Shown piece after piece: positions 8,401-15,186 of a stretch of DNA of 64,000 nt. Origin of the DNA: Micromonospora violae. Its GTDB lineage: Bacteria > Actinomycetota > Actinomycetes > Mycobacteriales > Micromonosporaceae. Numbering within the stretch: position 1 is the stretch's first letter; each line of letters starts with the position of its first letter. Below the pieces are notes generated by a model, which saw nothing but the letters and a program-made list of their open reading frames with translations, ran no database searches and had not been told where the DNA came from. The stretch is from NCBI RefSeq assembly GCF_004217135.1, contig NZ_SHKK01000001.1, positions 1,674,001-1,738,000 of the forward strand, given 5' to 3'. Both the position numbers and the translations under genes were made by a program.

Positions 8401-8947
8401 CCTGGTGGTGCTCGACGAGAACGGGCACGCGGAGCGCGCCCGGTTCTCGTTCCCCCGGCAGCGGCAGGAGCGGCGGCTCTGCCTGGCGGACTTCTTCAAG
8501 CCCCAGGGCGACCAGCTCGATGTGGTCGCGTTGCAACTGGTCACCGTCGGTCAGCCGGTCAGCGAGTACGCGGCGAAGCTGTTCGCCCGCAACGAGTACC
8601 GCGACTACCTGGAGGTGCACGGGCTCTCCGTGCAGCTCACCGAAGCCCTCGCCGAATACTGGCACCAGCGCATCCGCGCCGAGATGACCCTGCCCGACGG
8701 TCGCCCGCTCGGGCACGACGATCCGGCGGACCTGGCCGGCATCCTGCACAACGACTACCGGGGCTGCCGGTACGCGTTCGGCTACCCGGCCTGCCCCGAC
8801 CTGGAGGACCGGGCGAAGATCATGGATCTGCTCGGCGCGGACCGGATCGGGGTCGAACTGTCCGAGGAGTTCCAGCTCATGCCCGAGCAGGCCACCGACG
8901 CGATCGTGGTCCACCACCCGGAGGCCAACTACTTCAACGCCAAGTAA
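5432..8947 (+). CDS. metH: Methionine synthase, cobalamin-dependent
   Basis: MetH transfers a methyl group from methyltetrahydrofolate to homocysteine through cobalamin, in the cytoplasm. The 1171 residues hold, in order, the homocysteine-binding barrel with zinc ligands Cys223, Cys289 and Cys290, the pterin-binding domain (VGERTNANGSKAF onward), the B12 cap and Rossmann domains with DVHDIGKN (cobalt ligand His734), and the C-terminal S-adenosylmethionine activation domain (YFPAYSEGN, GYPACPDLED). GTG 5432 is favoured by the adjacent -10 box; ATG 5447 is an alternative. All domains are intact. Confidence 0.96.
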   Translation: MRTSLMDVLAERILIADGAMGTMLQAADLTLDDFDGLEGCNEILNVTRPDVVRGVHDAYLAVGADCVETNTFGANLANLAEYDIPHRIRELSEAGARIAREAADAASTPQRPRFVLGSIGPGTKLPTLGHADYSTLRDAYQENAAGLIAGGADALIIETCQDLLQVKAAVVGSKRAMAELGQSVPIICHVAVETTGTMLVGSEIGAALAAIEPLGVDLIGLNCSTGPAEMSEHLRYLSQHSRIPLSVMPNAGLPVLTADGAYFPLTPVELAEALERFITEYGVGLIGGCCGTTPEHIQVLAERLHGTVAPAREPRHEAGVSSVYHPVPFAQDASVLMVGERTNANGSKAFREAMLAGDWRACVEIARSQARDGSHLLDLCVDYVGRDGTQDMRELAGRFATASTLPIMLDSTEPNVVEAGLEMLGGRCVVNSVNFEDGDGPESRYARVMPVVREHGAAVVALLIDEEGQARTQEWKVRVAARLIDDLTGRWGMDRADILIDALTFPIATGQEETRRDGVETIEAIREIARRYPGVNFTLGISNISFGLNPAARQVLNSVFLHECVQAGLTSAIVHASKILPMSKIPDEQREVALDLVYDRRREGYDPVQRFLELFEGVDVTSARASRAQELAALPLDERLKRRIIDGERNGLEADLDEAMAGGRSPLSIINDILLDGMKVVGELFGSGQMQLPFVLQSAEVMKSAVAYLEPHMETAEDGGKGRIVLATVRGDVHDIGKNLVDIILSNNGYEVVNIGIKQPISAILDAAEQHRADAIGMSGLLVKSTVIMKENLAEMATRGVAERWPVLLGGAALTRAYVEDDLRSTFPGQVHYARDAFEGLSLMDRVMTAKRGGAPVIDPEREAALAARRARRERQRSLVTTSLPELHDSSVRSDVATDVAVPTPPFFGTRVVKGVPMADYAALLDERATFSGQWGLRGARGGNGPSYEELVETEGRPRLRYWLDRLIADQVLEAAVVYGYFPAYSEGNDLVVLDENGHAERARFSFPRQRQERRLCLADFFKPQGDQLDVVALQLVTVGQPVSEYAAKLFARNEYRDYLEVHGLSVQLTEALAEYWHQRIRAEMTLPDGRPLGHDDPADLAGILHNDYRGCRYAFGYPACPDLEDRAKIMDLLGADRIGVELSEEFQLMPEQATDAIVVHHPEANYFNAK

Positions 8948-8983
8948 CGGTCGCGGGGTCGCTGACCTGCAATGACGACCGTT
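8946..8983 (+). terminator. Possible terminator after metH
   Basis: AACGGTCG (8946-8953) pairs with CGACCGTT (8976-8983) over a 22-base loop, beginning in the metH stop codon. There is no T-run, so it is weak. Confidence 0.35.
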
Positions 8984-9200
8984 CCGAGGGTCGCTGAACC
9001 ATGATCATGCGTGTCCAGGCCGTCGAGGGCTTCCAAACGTCCTCGGCGGCCTGGCCCTCACCGACGGCGTAGCAAAGTGCCCCGAATCCATGATGTACAC
9101 CGGCGAAATCGTGGCCGAGGTCGCCTTGGGTGGAGGATTCGGGATCGCCGGCCGCAGCCTCGTCACCGCTGCCCGAACCGTTGGGTTCGATTCGCCACCG

Positions 9201-9206
9201 TACTCT
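9201..9206 (+). promoter_or_regulatory. -10 box TACTCT, leaderless start of gene 9213
   Basis: TACTCT ends 6 bases before ATG 9213. A GTTGGG-type -35 lies about 16-17 bases upstream. Confidence 0.5.
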
Positions 9207-9212
9207 GACCGT

Positions 9213-9416
9213 ATGTTCGAGGTTCTGTTCGTGCTGGGCGCTCTGGTCGCTACCGTGCTCGGAATAGTGGTGGTGCGCAGAACGCGGGTCAAGCGATTGG
9301 AAGGGTCGGGGGTCAGCCCTTACGCCGACGGATGGTGGGTTGCCGGGCACGGTCACAGGAGTGACGGTGGCAGTGCCGGCGGGAGCGACGACGGCGGAGG
9401 CGGCGGAGGCGAGTGA
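9213..9416 (+). CDS. Small membrane protein with Gly-rich tail
   Basis: A 67-residue protein of unknown function. Residues 2-21 form one membrane helix (FEVLFVLGALVATVLGIVVV), followed by a basic stretch and a His/Ser/Asp/Gly-rich tail ending in a run of glycines. The start is chosen at ATG 9213 because of the -10 box 6 bases upstream; the frame is open further upstream but without support. It may be a standalone membrane peptide. No partner gene is apparent. Confidence 0.5.
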   Translation: MFEVLFVLGALVATVLGIVVVRRTRVKRLEGSGVSPYADGWWVAGHGHRSDGGSAGGSDDGGGGGGE

Positions 9417-9458
9417 GGCCAGCCGCCTGTAGCACCGGAACGGCGATCGCGTCCGTGG

Positions 9459-10307
9459 TCACGACGTCGTCGGGGCGCGGCCCCGACGGGCTGCTTTCGA
9501 AAACACGCCGGGCGGGATGATGCCGAACCAGGCTCCGGTGGCGGCTATCGAGGCGACGACGTACGCCACCCACCACCCGAGCAGCGCCCACACACCCTGG
9601 GTGACGGCGCCGGCCACACAGGGCATGAGGAGCAGGAGAAAAAGGTAGGCCAGCCGGCCGTGCGAGAGGCTGTTCTCTTTCGGCAGCCCCCAGGCCTTGC
9701 GGAACGGAATGAGTCTGACCCCGTAGGGACGACGGCGCAGCGTGAGACTCGCCGGCCAGAGCCGCCCGTACCCGGCCACGTCGACCACGCTGACGCCGGA
9801 CCCGTGCCGGACCGTGGCCTGACGCGACCTGGTCAGCTCGCGCAACCACGGTTCCCAGACGACGCGTTGGTGCAGGACACCGCCGGTCCGGCCGCTCACC
9901 GTCAACCACACGGCGTATCCCTTGGGGCTGGTGTCGATCCCGCCGGCGGCGCTTACGGCGTGCGCCGCAGCGGTGGCCCGCCCCGCGCTTCCCGACTGCG
10001 CCAGATGCGCGGTCACCATGACGTGCCTCGCGGGAGCACGAGCGGCACCCCACCACTGCGTCAGGCGGATGAGCCAGGACAGCACCAGAAGGACTCCCGG
10101 AGCCAGCGCCACGAGGATGACGACCTCTCCGTGCTCGATCCGCGGGTCGGTACCCAGCCGGTACCCCGGCGCGATGAGGGCGGCCAACGCCACGACGCTG
10201 CCGATCACGACGATCGGCGCGCGAGCACGCCGGTTCGCCAAGGTGGCTGTACTTCCGCTGCTGGCCAGCGCGTCGTCCTCCCCGTTCGCCCCTCCAGACG
10301 TCGCCAC
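9459..10307 (-). CDS. Hypothetical membrane protein
   Basis: A 282-residue protein not recognised. Four hydrophobic segments (about residues 31-52, 64-83, 218-238 and 242-262) enclose a soluble middle part of about 130 residues with a small beta-rich appearance (SPKGYAVWLTVSGR, VDVAGYGRLWPASLTLRR). GTG 10307 is the likely start. It follows the gene at 10423 on the same strand after 115 bases. The family is not known to me and no function is proposed. Confidence 0.6.
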   Translation of the reverse strand: MATSGGANGEDDALASSGSTATLANRRARAPIVVIGSVVALAALIAPGYRLGTDPRIEHGEVVILVALAPGVLLVLSWLIRLTQWWGAARAPARHVMVTAHLAQSGSAGRATAAAHAVSAAGGIDTSPKGYAVWLTVSGRTGGVLHQRVVWEPWLRELTRSRQATVRHGSGVSVVDVAGYGRLWPASLTLRRRPYGVRLIPFRKAWGLPKENSLSHGRLAYLFLLLLMPCVAGAVTQGVWALLGWWVAYVVASIAATGAWFGIIPPGVFSKAARRGRAPTTS

Positions 10308-10390
10308 GACGTTAGCAACGCCGAGTAGGGCTCACATCGCGCGTCCGTTCCAGATTTTCATCGCGTTGTACGGCGTTGGCAGGTTCCCAT

Positions 10391-10410
10391 GCAGTGCAGT
10401 GCAGTGCAGT
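10391..10410. repeat. Tandem pentamer (GCAGT)4
   Basis: Four exact copies of GCAGT, followed by a fifth, changed copy (GCGGT). It lies in the 115-base gap between two minus-strand genes and could vary in length by slippage. Confidence 0.8.
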
Positions 10411-10422
10411 GCGGTCGCCGTG

Positions 10423-10839
10423 TCAGCGTCCCGGCAGGGCGTACCAGTGGCCGGCCCGCACCTCCCGCAGTTCGTTCAGGCTCGAGAGGTAGGAGCACGC
10501 CACGCGCAGCTCCTCGACCGTGGGGCAGGCGTCCGACTGTTCGTCGAGGAACCATTTGATTCGCCAGGCGTCGAATGCCTCGATACCGTCGACCAGGTCA
10601 ACGTCGACCGCCCGGCCTTGCTGATCGGTCATTCGGCAGCCAGCGCCGTGAACCGAGTACTCGATACCTGTACTCGACTTGCCCTCGCGAGGCAGCGTCC
10701 GCGTATGCCTCACTGCCACCATCAGGTCCGAGACACAATCAAGAGCCGGGTACGCGTCGAGCAAGTGCGACCGTATGCGCTCCAGAGCGGCGGCGTAGCG
10801 TCGTACTGCCTCGATCGCCAACTCGGCGTTCTCGTCCAC
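10423..10839 (-). CDS. Conserved hypothetical protein, DUF6896-like
   Basis: A 138-residue soluble protein. The middle reads GIEYSVHGAGCRM, then VDVDLVDGIEAFDAWRIKWF, a pattern resembling the DUF6896 family found singly and beside toxin or immunity-like genes; this match is from memory and not certain. GTG 10839 is chosen because longer frames have low-complexity, non-coding-looking extensions. A weak CATACT box lies 6 bases upstream. Function unknown. Confidence 0.5.
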   Translation of the reverse strand: MDENAELAIEAVRRYAAALERIRSHLLDAYPALDCVSDLMVAVRHTRTLPREGKSSTGIEYSVHGAGCRMTDQQGRAVDVDLVDGIEAFDAWRIKWFLDEQSDACPTVEELRVACSYLSSLNELREVRAGHWYALPGR

Positions 10840-11179
10840 ATGATCAGTATGCTCGTGTGACAGTCCGCGGTCGTGCCCGTCGCGGCCCCGATGGGACGGC
10901 GCGTTCGGTTCGTCGGACGGCAGTAGGGGTGTTCGGCAGGTTAAGCCAGGCCATGAGCAGGACGCGTTTGCTCGCATCGACGCTTCCTGAACCGGTGCGT
11001 CTAATGCCGAAGTCCGGCGCGGAGCCATGGCTAGCCTGGTCGGGGCAGCCGGTGGAAGAACAGATCGCTGAAGGTCGGCCCACCCTCGGCTGAACGCCTT
11101 GAGATCACCTTGCAGGAGCACGCGGCGAGGCGTGCAGAGTGGTCAGGTTTAGGCGGTTCGTCAGCGGGGAGCCCGACGG
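10840..11179. other. Intergenic stretch without a clear gene
   Basis: About 340 bases with no recognised gene. A 46-codon plus-strand frame starting at ATG 10953 is open but has no clear ribosome binding site and no recognisable domain, so it is not called. No repeat or strong hairpin was seen. Confidence 0.4.
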
Positions 11180-11506
11180 ATGCGGGTTGATGTCGACGAA
11201 CCACAAGCGGTCGAGGAGTTCTGGAACGGTATGCGGGAAGCGGCCGCCGCGGCTGCCCGGCACCAGGACCCCAACCTGTACCGGGCCATCGTCAAGATCG
11301 GTAAATCGGCCCTGGCTCAGGGCGTCGAGCTGGTGCCGTCCAGCGGCTATTTTCTTCAGTGCCCGGTCTGTAGTGCTCAGTCAGGCCAGACCTGTGTCAA
11401 CGCGCCTGGCCATCCGCTGAACGAGGGCAAACTCCACCCTGAACGCATCGCGTTGAGTGCACAGGCGATCAGGGGAGAGGTGCCCCTTCCCGAGCCGCTC
11501 GCCTGA
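11180..11506 (+). CDS. Small zinc-finger protein (phage-type Zn-binding tail)
   Basis: A 108-residue protein with a helical N-terminal half and a C-terminal knuckle with the pattern CPxC, x6, C, ending in HPER (about residues 61-88). This pattern is common in actinophage and actinobacterial small proteins described as phage zinc-binding domains. A GGGGAG sequence lies upstream of ATG 11180. The match hints at a former mobile-element origin for this accessory region, but no integrase is present. Function unknown. Confidence 0.6.
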   Translation: MRVDVDEPQAVEEFWNGMREAAAAAARHQDPNLYRAIVKIGKSALAQGVELVPSSGYFLQCPVCSAQSGQTCVNAPGHPLNEGKLHPERIALSAQAIRGEVPLPEPLA

Positions 11507-11800
11507 CTCGCGCGAGTCTCCACTGGCACGGACGGAGGGGGCGGGTCGGGGTCATGCCCTACCCGGACCCCACTGCGGAGATTGCACAGCGGCGACGATA
11601 GGTGGGGAGGCAGTGGCGTCCCAGCATGGTGAGTCTGTCGGCTCCGCCTGAAAAACTCAGCCAGCGTTGACAGCCGCGTCGGTGGTCCGACAAGTGATGT
11701 GCGACAGGTGGTCACGCGGTTCCTCAGTGGGCACGCCTCGACCATCCCGCCCGCGCCGGATTGGATCTGCCGGTCGACGGTGAGTTATGTGCCGCAGGAA

Positions 11801-11828
11801 GGCGGCCGGTGCTTGCCCACCGGCCGCC
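11801..11828. terminator. GC-rich hairpin in a 450-base gap
   Basis: GGCGGCCGGTG (11801-11811) pairs perfectly with CACCGGCCGCC (11818-11828) over a 6-base loop. It has no T-run and may end transcription from the zinc-finger gene or be structural. The rest of 11507-11894 shows no gene. Confidence 0.4.
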
Positions 11829-11894
11829 GGCTCCAGATTCCGCACGCGGCGTTCGCAACTCGGGTAACTCATCGCGGTACCGTCGGTGATAGCA

Positions 11895-11940
11895 GGCCCG
11901 CCGGTTGTAGCGGTCGGCGGGCCGCCGCCCAGACCGCTAC
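11895..11940 (+). promoter_or_regulatory. Two mutually exclusive stem-loops before the XRE gene
   Basis: Stem 1 pairs 11895-11903 with 11915-11923 (GGCCCGCCG/CGGCGGGCC). Stem 2 pairs 11907-11915 with 11932-11940 (GTAGCGGTC/GACCGCTAC). They cannot form fully together. Stem 2 ends just before the GGGGAAGG ribosome binding site of the regulator at 11959, an arrangement like a leader switch. Confidence 0.4.
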
Positions 11941-11958
11941 CTGGGGAAGGCCATGGCT

Positions 11959-13155
11959 ATGACTGAGCCGAGTACCTTTGGCGCCCGCCTTCGCGCGCAT
12001 CGTGAACACGTCGGGAAGACCCGCGCCGTCCTCGGCGGACTCGTCGGCCGCAGCGCCGACTGGGTCAAAGCCCTCGAAACTGGGCGCTTACTCACGCCGC
12101 GGCTGCCGATGCTACTGCGCTTGGCGGAGGTCCTCGACATCACCGACCTGGCTGAGCTGACCGGCGACCAGTCTCTGCCGGTCGCATCCGTGACGCGCGC
12201 TGGGCACCCTGCCGTCGACAGCGTCGCTGCGGCGATGCAACGCTCCACCGTGCCGGCCGGCGACCCGATACCCGTCGCCGTGTTGCGCGGACTCGTTGAC
12301 CAGGCGTGGTCGCTGTGGCACCGATCCAGCGCCGAACGAACCGCCGTGGCCGCAGTACTACCAGGACTTCTCGACGACGCCCGACGCTCAACGCGGCGGC
12401 TCGACGGCGCGGATAGGCGGGTTGCGCTGGCCGAGCTGGCACGCGTTTACCACTTGGCGCAGCTGTACGTCGCCTACCAGCCATACCCGGAGCTTGTGTG
12501 GTTGGCGGCCGACCGGGCCATGAACGCCGCGCAGGAGGCCGATGACCCAGACGCGATCGCAGCCGCGGCGTGGTACTACGCGCACGTCTACCGGTCAGCG
12601 AACCAGGTCGACGCGGCCGATCTCGTGCTCGCCGACGCCGAACAGCTCGTCGACAAGGAAGCGGGTGTAGAGCAGTACGCCCGGTGGGCGCAGCTTCAAC
12701 TGGGTCGCGCGCTTGGCCACGCGAAAGCGGGTCGGGACGGGCAGGCGTGGCGGGCCTGGGACGCCGCTGACGCTGCGGCTGACCGGCTGGGCGCTCACTA
12801 TGCCCACCCGTGGCTGATGTTCGGCACGGCGGCCTGCGCCGGGTACGCGGTGACGTTGGAGACGGATCTGTGCCATGCCGGGGAGGCAGTGCGCCGCGCT
12901 GACTCGACGAACTACGGCGCGATACCGTCGCGTACCCGACGTGCTGGGCACTTGATCGACGCCGCTCGGGCGCACCTGCTGCGTCGTGAGGAAGTCGCCG
13001 CTGTGCACCTGCTCGGTCGGGCGTTGCGGGAGAGCGTGGACACCGTCCGGCACAACCCCTACTCACGGACGGCCGCGCTGGAGTTGTCGTCCCGGTCGGG
13101 GACGGTGGGCGAGGACGCGCGCGAGCTCGCGCTTGCCATCGGCGTGGAGGGGTAG
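11959..13155 (+). CDS. XRE family regulator with TPR-like C-terminal domain
   Basis: A 398-residue protein: an N-terminal helix-turn-helix (residues about 7-60, SADWVKALETGR) and a long helical C-terminal part resembling tetratricopeptide-type sensor domains (AELARVYHLAQLYVAYQ, WLAADRAMNAAQEADDPDAIAAAAW). This layout is common in Micromonospora and Streptomyces regulators that sit next to small proteins. ATG 11959 is preferred over ATG 11953 because GGAAGG is then 8 bases upstream. It begins a run of five genes, the last four overlapping one another, reaching 13982. Confidence 0.85.
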   Translation: MTEPSTFGARLRAHREHVGKTRAVLGGLVGRSADWVKALETGRLLTPRLPMLLRLAEVLDITDLAELTGDQSLPVASVTRAGHPAVDSVAAAMQRSTVPAGDPIPVAVLRGLVDQAWSLWHRSSAERTAVAAVLPGLLDDARRSTRRLDGADRRVALAELARVYHLAQLYVAYQPYPELVWLAADRAMNAAQEADDPDAIAAAAWYYAHVYRSANQVDAADLVLADAEQLVDKEAGVEQYARWAQLQLGRALGHAKAGRDGQAWRAWDAADAAADRLGAHYAHPWLMFGTAACAGYAVTLETDLCHAGEAVRRADSTNYGAIPSRTRRAGHLIDAARAHLLRREEVAAVHLLGRALRESVDTVRHNPYSRTAALELSSRSGTVGEDARELALAIGVEG

Positions 13156-13164
13156 TTGTCTCAG

Positions 13165-13181
13165 GGGGACAGACCGTCCCC
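13165..13181 (+). terminator. Short hairpin after the XRE gene
   Basis: GGGGAC (13165-13170) pairs with GTCCCC (13176-13181) over a 5-base loop, 10 bases after the XRE stop. It may reduce read-through into the small genes that follow. Confidence 0.35.
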
Positions 13182-13289
13182 ATTGCGGTCCGTGTGCGTA
13201 CGTAACGTCCTGGTCACTGAACCGGGCGCGGATCGACCGCAGCGCTATCGCGAGGACCGTCGCGCCCCCGGACCGGCGGAGGCGGCACT

Positions 13290-13430
13290 GTGCACATTTT
13301 CCTCAGGTTGTGGCTGTTGGAGGCCAACCCGCCAATCCAGGCCCGCGAACAGGCGGCCGCCAAGGATCGGCTGGTCGCGCAGGCTCACCGGCGGGCCGCC
13401 GAGCACCTCTACGACGGGTCGACCCGGTGA
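13290..13430 (+). CDS. Small basic helical protein, first of four overlapping small genes
   Basis: A 46-residue open frame from GTG 13290, with GGAGG 7 bases upstream. The product begins VHIFLRLWLLEANPP and continues as a charged helix rich in Ala, Arg and Glu. Its stop overlaps the next start (GTGA at 13427). The ribosome binding site and the overlap are the main evidence; no family is recognised. Confidence 0.5.
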   Translation: MHIFLRLWLLEANPPIQAREQAAAKDRLVAQAHRRAAEHLYDGSTR

Positions 13431-13684
13431 CCGCCCGGGCGATGCCCGCCCAGGGCACCCGAGTGTCCATCCGACCCGGCGAGTGGCAGATCCGGCCCGG
13501 GCAGCTCGGCCACACTTACCACGACATCCGGGTCGTGTCTGTCCATGACTCTCACGACCCCGCGTATGCCTGGGTGTACGGCCATGGGCTGGAGTGCGCG
13601 TGGGAGTCCGCGGACTGTACGGCGCCGTTCTGCTGGGAGCTACTGGTCAGGGTGGAGGTCCTGGTCGCGTCGGCAGCGAGATGA
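13427..13684 (+). CDS. Small hypothetical protein
   Basis: An 85-residue protein overlapping both neighbours by 4 bases (GTGA before, ATGA after), so translation is probably coupled. It is rich in aromatic and acidic residues (RPGEWQIRPGQLGHTYHD, GHGLECAWESADC) and has three Cys near the C-terminus. It looks like a compact beta-rich domain. No family is recognised. Confidence 0.55.
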   Translation: MTARAMPAQGTRVSIRPGEWQIRPGQLGHTYHDIRVVSVHDSHDPAYAWVYGHGLECAWESADCTAPFCWELLVRVEVLVASAAR

Positions 13685-13812
13685 CGACCCACCTCCCGGT
13701 CACGCCAGCCTGGATGTGTGGCGGCTGCGGCACCGACTGGCCTTGCGCTCAAGACCTTGCCCACGTTCCTGCCGGCCACCTGCACAACCGATTCCTCGGC
13801 TGGAGCCGATGA
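13681..13812 (+). CDS. 43-residue Cys-knuckle protein (WxCxxCGxxWPC)
   Basis: Starts at ATG 13681 inside the previous stop and ends in the next start (ATGA). The motif WMCGGCGTDWPC resembles a single zinc or metal knuckle with conserved tryptophans. At 43 residues it is easily missed. The double overlap argues that it is a real gene of the run. Function unknown. Confidence 0.55.
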   Translation: MTTHLPVTPAWMCGGCGTDWPCAQDLAHVPAGHLHNRFLGWSR

Positions 13813-13982
13813 GCATCCTGCGGCCGGGCGACGAGAAGTTCCACTACAGCGACGGGTCCCACCGGTGGATCCCGCCAGACCCGGATTATGACCAGGAGGT
13901 CTGGGACGAGCAGGTCCGCCAGCACAAGCATGGCCACCTCAGGAACGAGCGCCCGAAGGTACGCATCCAACGCCTCGTCTGA
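13809..13982 (+). CDS. 57-residue hypothetical protein, last of the run
   Basis: Starts at ATG 13809 (ATGA overlap), with GGAG close upstream. The product is hydrophilic with many His, Asp and Trp (FHYSDGSHRWIPPDPDYDQE) and a basic C-terminus. No family is recognised. It closes the run that begins with the XRE regulator. Confidence 0.55.
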   Translation: MSILRPGDEKFHYSDGSHRWIPPDPDYDQEVWDEQVRQHKHGHLRNERPKVRIQRLV

Positions 13983-14088
13983 CGGCCAGCAGTACAGCAG
14001 CACGTCAGGCGCTCGTGGGGACTATGTCTACGCGTTCGGGACTGAACGGCCAACCAGGCCGGGCAGGCGCGCTGGCATTGCGGACAGG

Positions 14089-14108
14089 TACCTTGCTGTG
14101 TAAAGGTA
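14089..14108 (+). promoter_or_regulatory. Palindromic operator of the padR-pspC pair
   Basis: TACCTT (14089-14094) and AAGGTA (14103-14108) form an inverted repeat with an 8-base spacer. A TAAAGG -10 element (14101-14106) inside it ends 7 bases before ATG 14114. This fits PadR autorepression of a leaderless message. Confidence 0.5.
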
Positions 14109-14113
14109 GTCGT

Positions 14114-14437
14114 ATGCAGACCGATCCGAAGCTCGTAGCGTTGCGGCGCGGCCTGCTCGAACCACTCGTACTGGCTGCCGTCGAATCCCAGCAGCGGTAT
14201 GCAGCCGAGATCCTCGCCGCTCTACAGGCAGCTGGCTTCCCGGCCCAGGAGGGCACGTTGTATCCGCTGCTGAGCAAGCTCCGGCGGGACGGGCTCGTGC
14301 ACCACGAGTGGCGTGAGTCGCCGTCGGGGCCGCCCCGGAAGTACTTCTCCCTCACGGATGCCGGCAGAGGGCAGCTCGCCGCGTTCCGCATCCACTGGAA
14401 CGAGCTGACTCTCATGATCAACACGATTGGACGATGA
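14114..14437 (+). CDS. PadR family transcriptional regulator
   Basis: A 107-residue winged-helix regulator: RRGLLEPLVLAAVESQQRYAAEIL, then EGTLYPLLSKLRRDGLV and the wing GPPRKYFSLTDAGR. ATG 14114 fits the family start and the adjacent -10 box. PadR next to PspC is a common actinobacterial pair, in which PadR represses the pair until an inducer binds. The inducer is unknown here. It precedes the PspC gene by 3 bases. Confidence 0.9.
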   Translation: MQTDPKLVALRRGLLEPLVLAAVESQQRYAAEILAALQAAGFPAQEGTLYPLLSKLRRDGLVHHEWRESPSGPPRKYFSLTDAGRGQLAAFRIHWNELTLMINTIGR

Positions 14438-14440
14438 TCC

Positions 14441-14968
14441 ATGAACGAGCCGGTATCCATCCGCCTCACCGGGCATGTCGCGGCCTTCCCGGCCACTCGT
14501 GAAGCGCGCGACGCCCTGCGACAGTACCTGGACGATGCGCGACGTGCGCTGCGCATCGACCCGGGCGCTGACGAGATCGTCCGAGACCTCGAATCGGCGA
14601 TCGGCGATCGGTTGAGCACCAGCACAGGCTCGGTCGATGACTCGGTGACCGGTGCTCAGATGGCAGCGATCCTGGCTGAGTTGGGGCCGGTGAGCCCGGC
14701 ACGCCCCGTGCCGCCGTCCGCCGAGGGGAGTTCGCGTGGCCGATTCTGGTGCCGGATCAAGGAGGGTAGTTGGTTCGGCGGCATCTGCCTCGGCGTCGCG
14801 GCATACGGGGAGTTCCGCGTCGACTGGGTACGCACCGTCGTGCTGCTGTTGACCCTGGTCACCGGTGGACTACTCGCCGTGGTGTACCTGGTCCTGCTGC
14901 TCGTGCTGCCCGTCGTCCCGACGGTCAGCGACTATGAGCGTCGACGCGACGCACCGCGATACCCCTGA
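14441..14968 (+). CDS. PspC domain membrane protein
   Basis: A 175-residue protein. Its N-terminal soluble part (ARDALRQYLDDARRALRIDPGADEIVRDLESAIGDRL region, residues about 23-57) is a permease-prefix-like domain, followed by a PspC domain (GGICLGVAAYGEFRVDWVR) with a hydrophobic hairpin (about 131-160). PspC proteins are linked to envelope stress. With the padR gene upstream it forms a small stress-type operon. Confidence 0.85.
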   Translation: MNEPVSIRLTGHVAAFPATREARDALRQYLDDARRALRIDPGADEIVRDLESAIGDRLSTSTGSVDDSVTGAQMAAILAELGPVSPARPVPPSAEGSSRGRFWCRIKEGSWFGGICLGVAAYGEFRVDWVRTVVLLLTLVTGGLLAVVYLVLLLVLPVVPTVSDYERRRDAPRYP

Positions 14969-15186
14969 ACCGAAAGCGCACAGACGGCCAAGGCCAGCCT
15001 CGATCGTGCAGACCGGCTGCGGCTGCTGTGTACGTGCGTGGCAGATAGAGGCACCGCAGGAGTTGGTCGACACGATCCCGTATGCGCTCAGCGCCTCGAC
15101 CGAGTGGGACCGGGACTGGTCATCCGCACGACCCCAGCTCGGCCAAGGGCTGGCATCATCGCGGAGCAGTCGATCACGACCGCACC

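Noticed and set aside
5441..8917. Minus-strand frame of 1158 codons opposite metH
   Set aside because: It mirrors metH and reflects GC3 bias; no domain is recognisable.
8934..9356. Minus-strand frame downstream of metH
   Set aside because: It has no ribosome binding site or domain and lies opposite a better-supported small membrane protein.
13156..13548. Plus-strand 130-codon frame directly after the XRE gene
   Set aside because: Its product is Arg/Pro-rich shadow sequence, and it crosses two frames that are linked by overlaps and a ribosome binding site.
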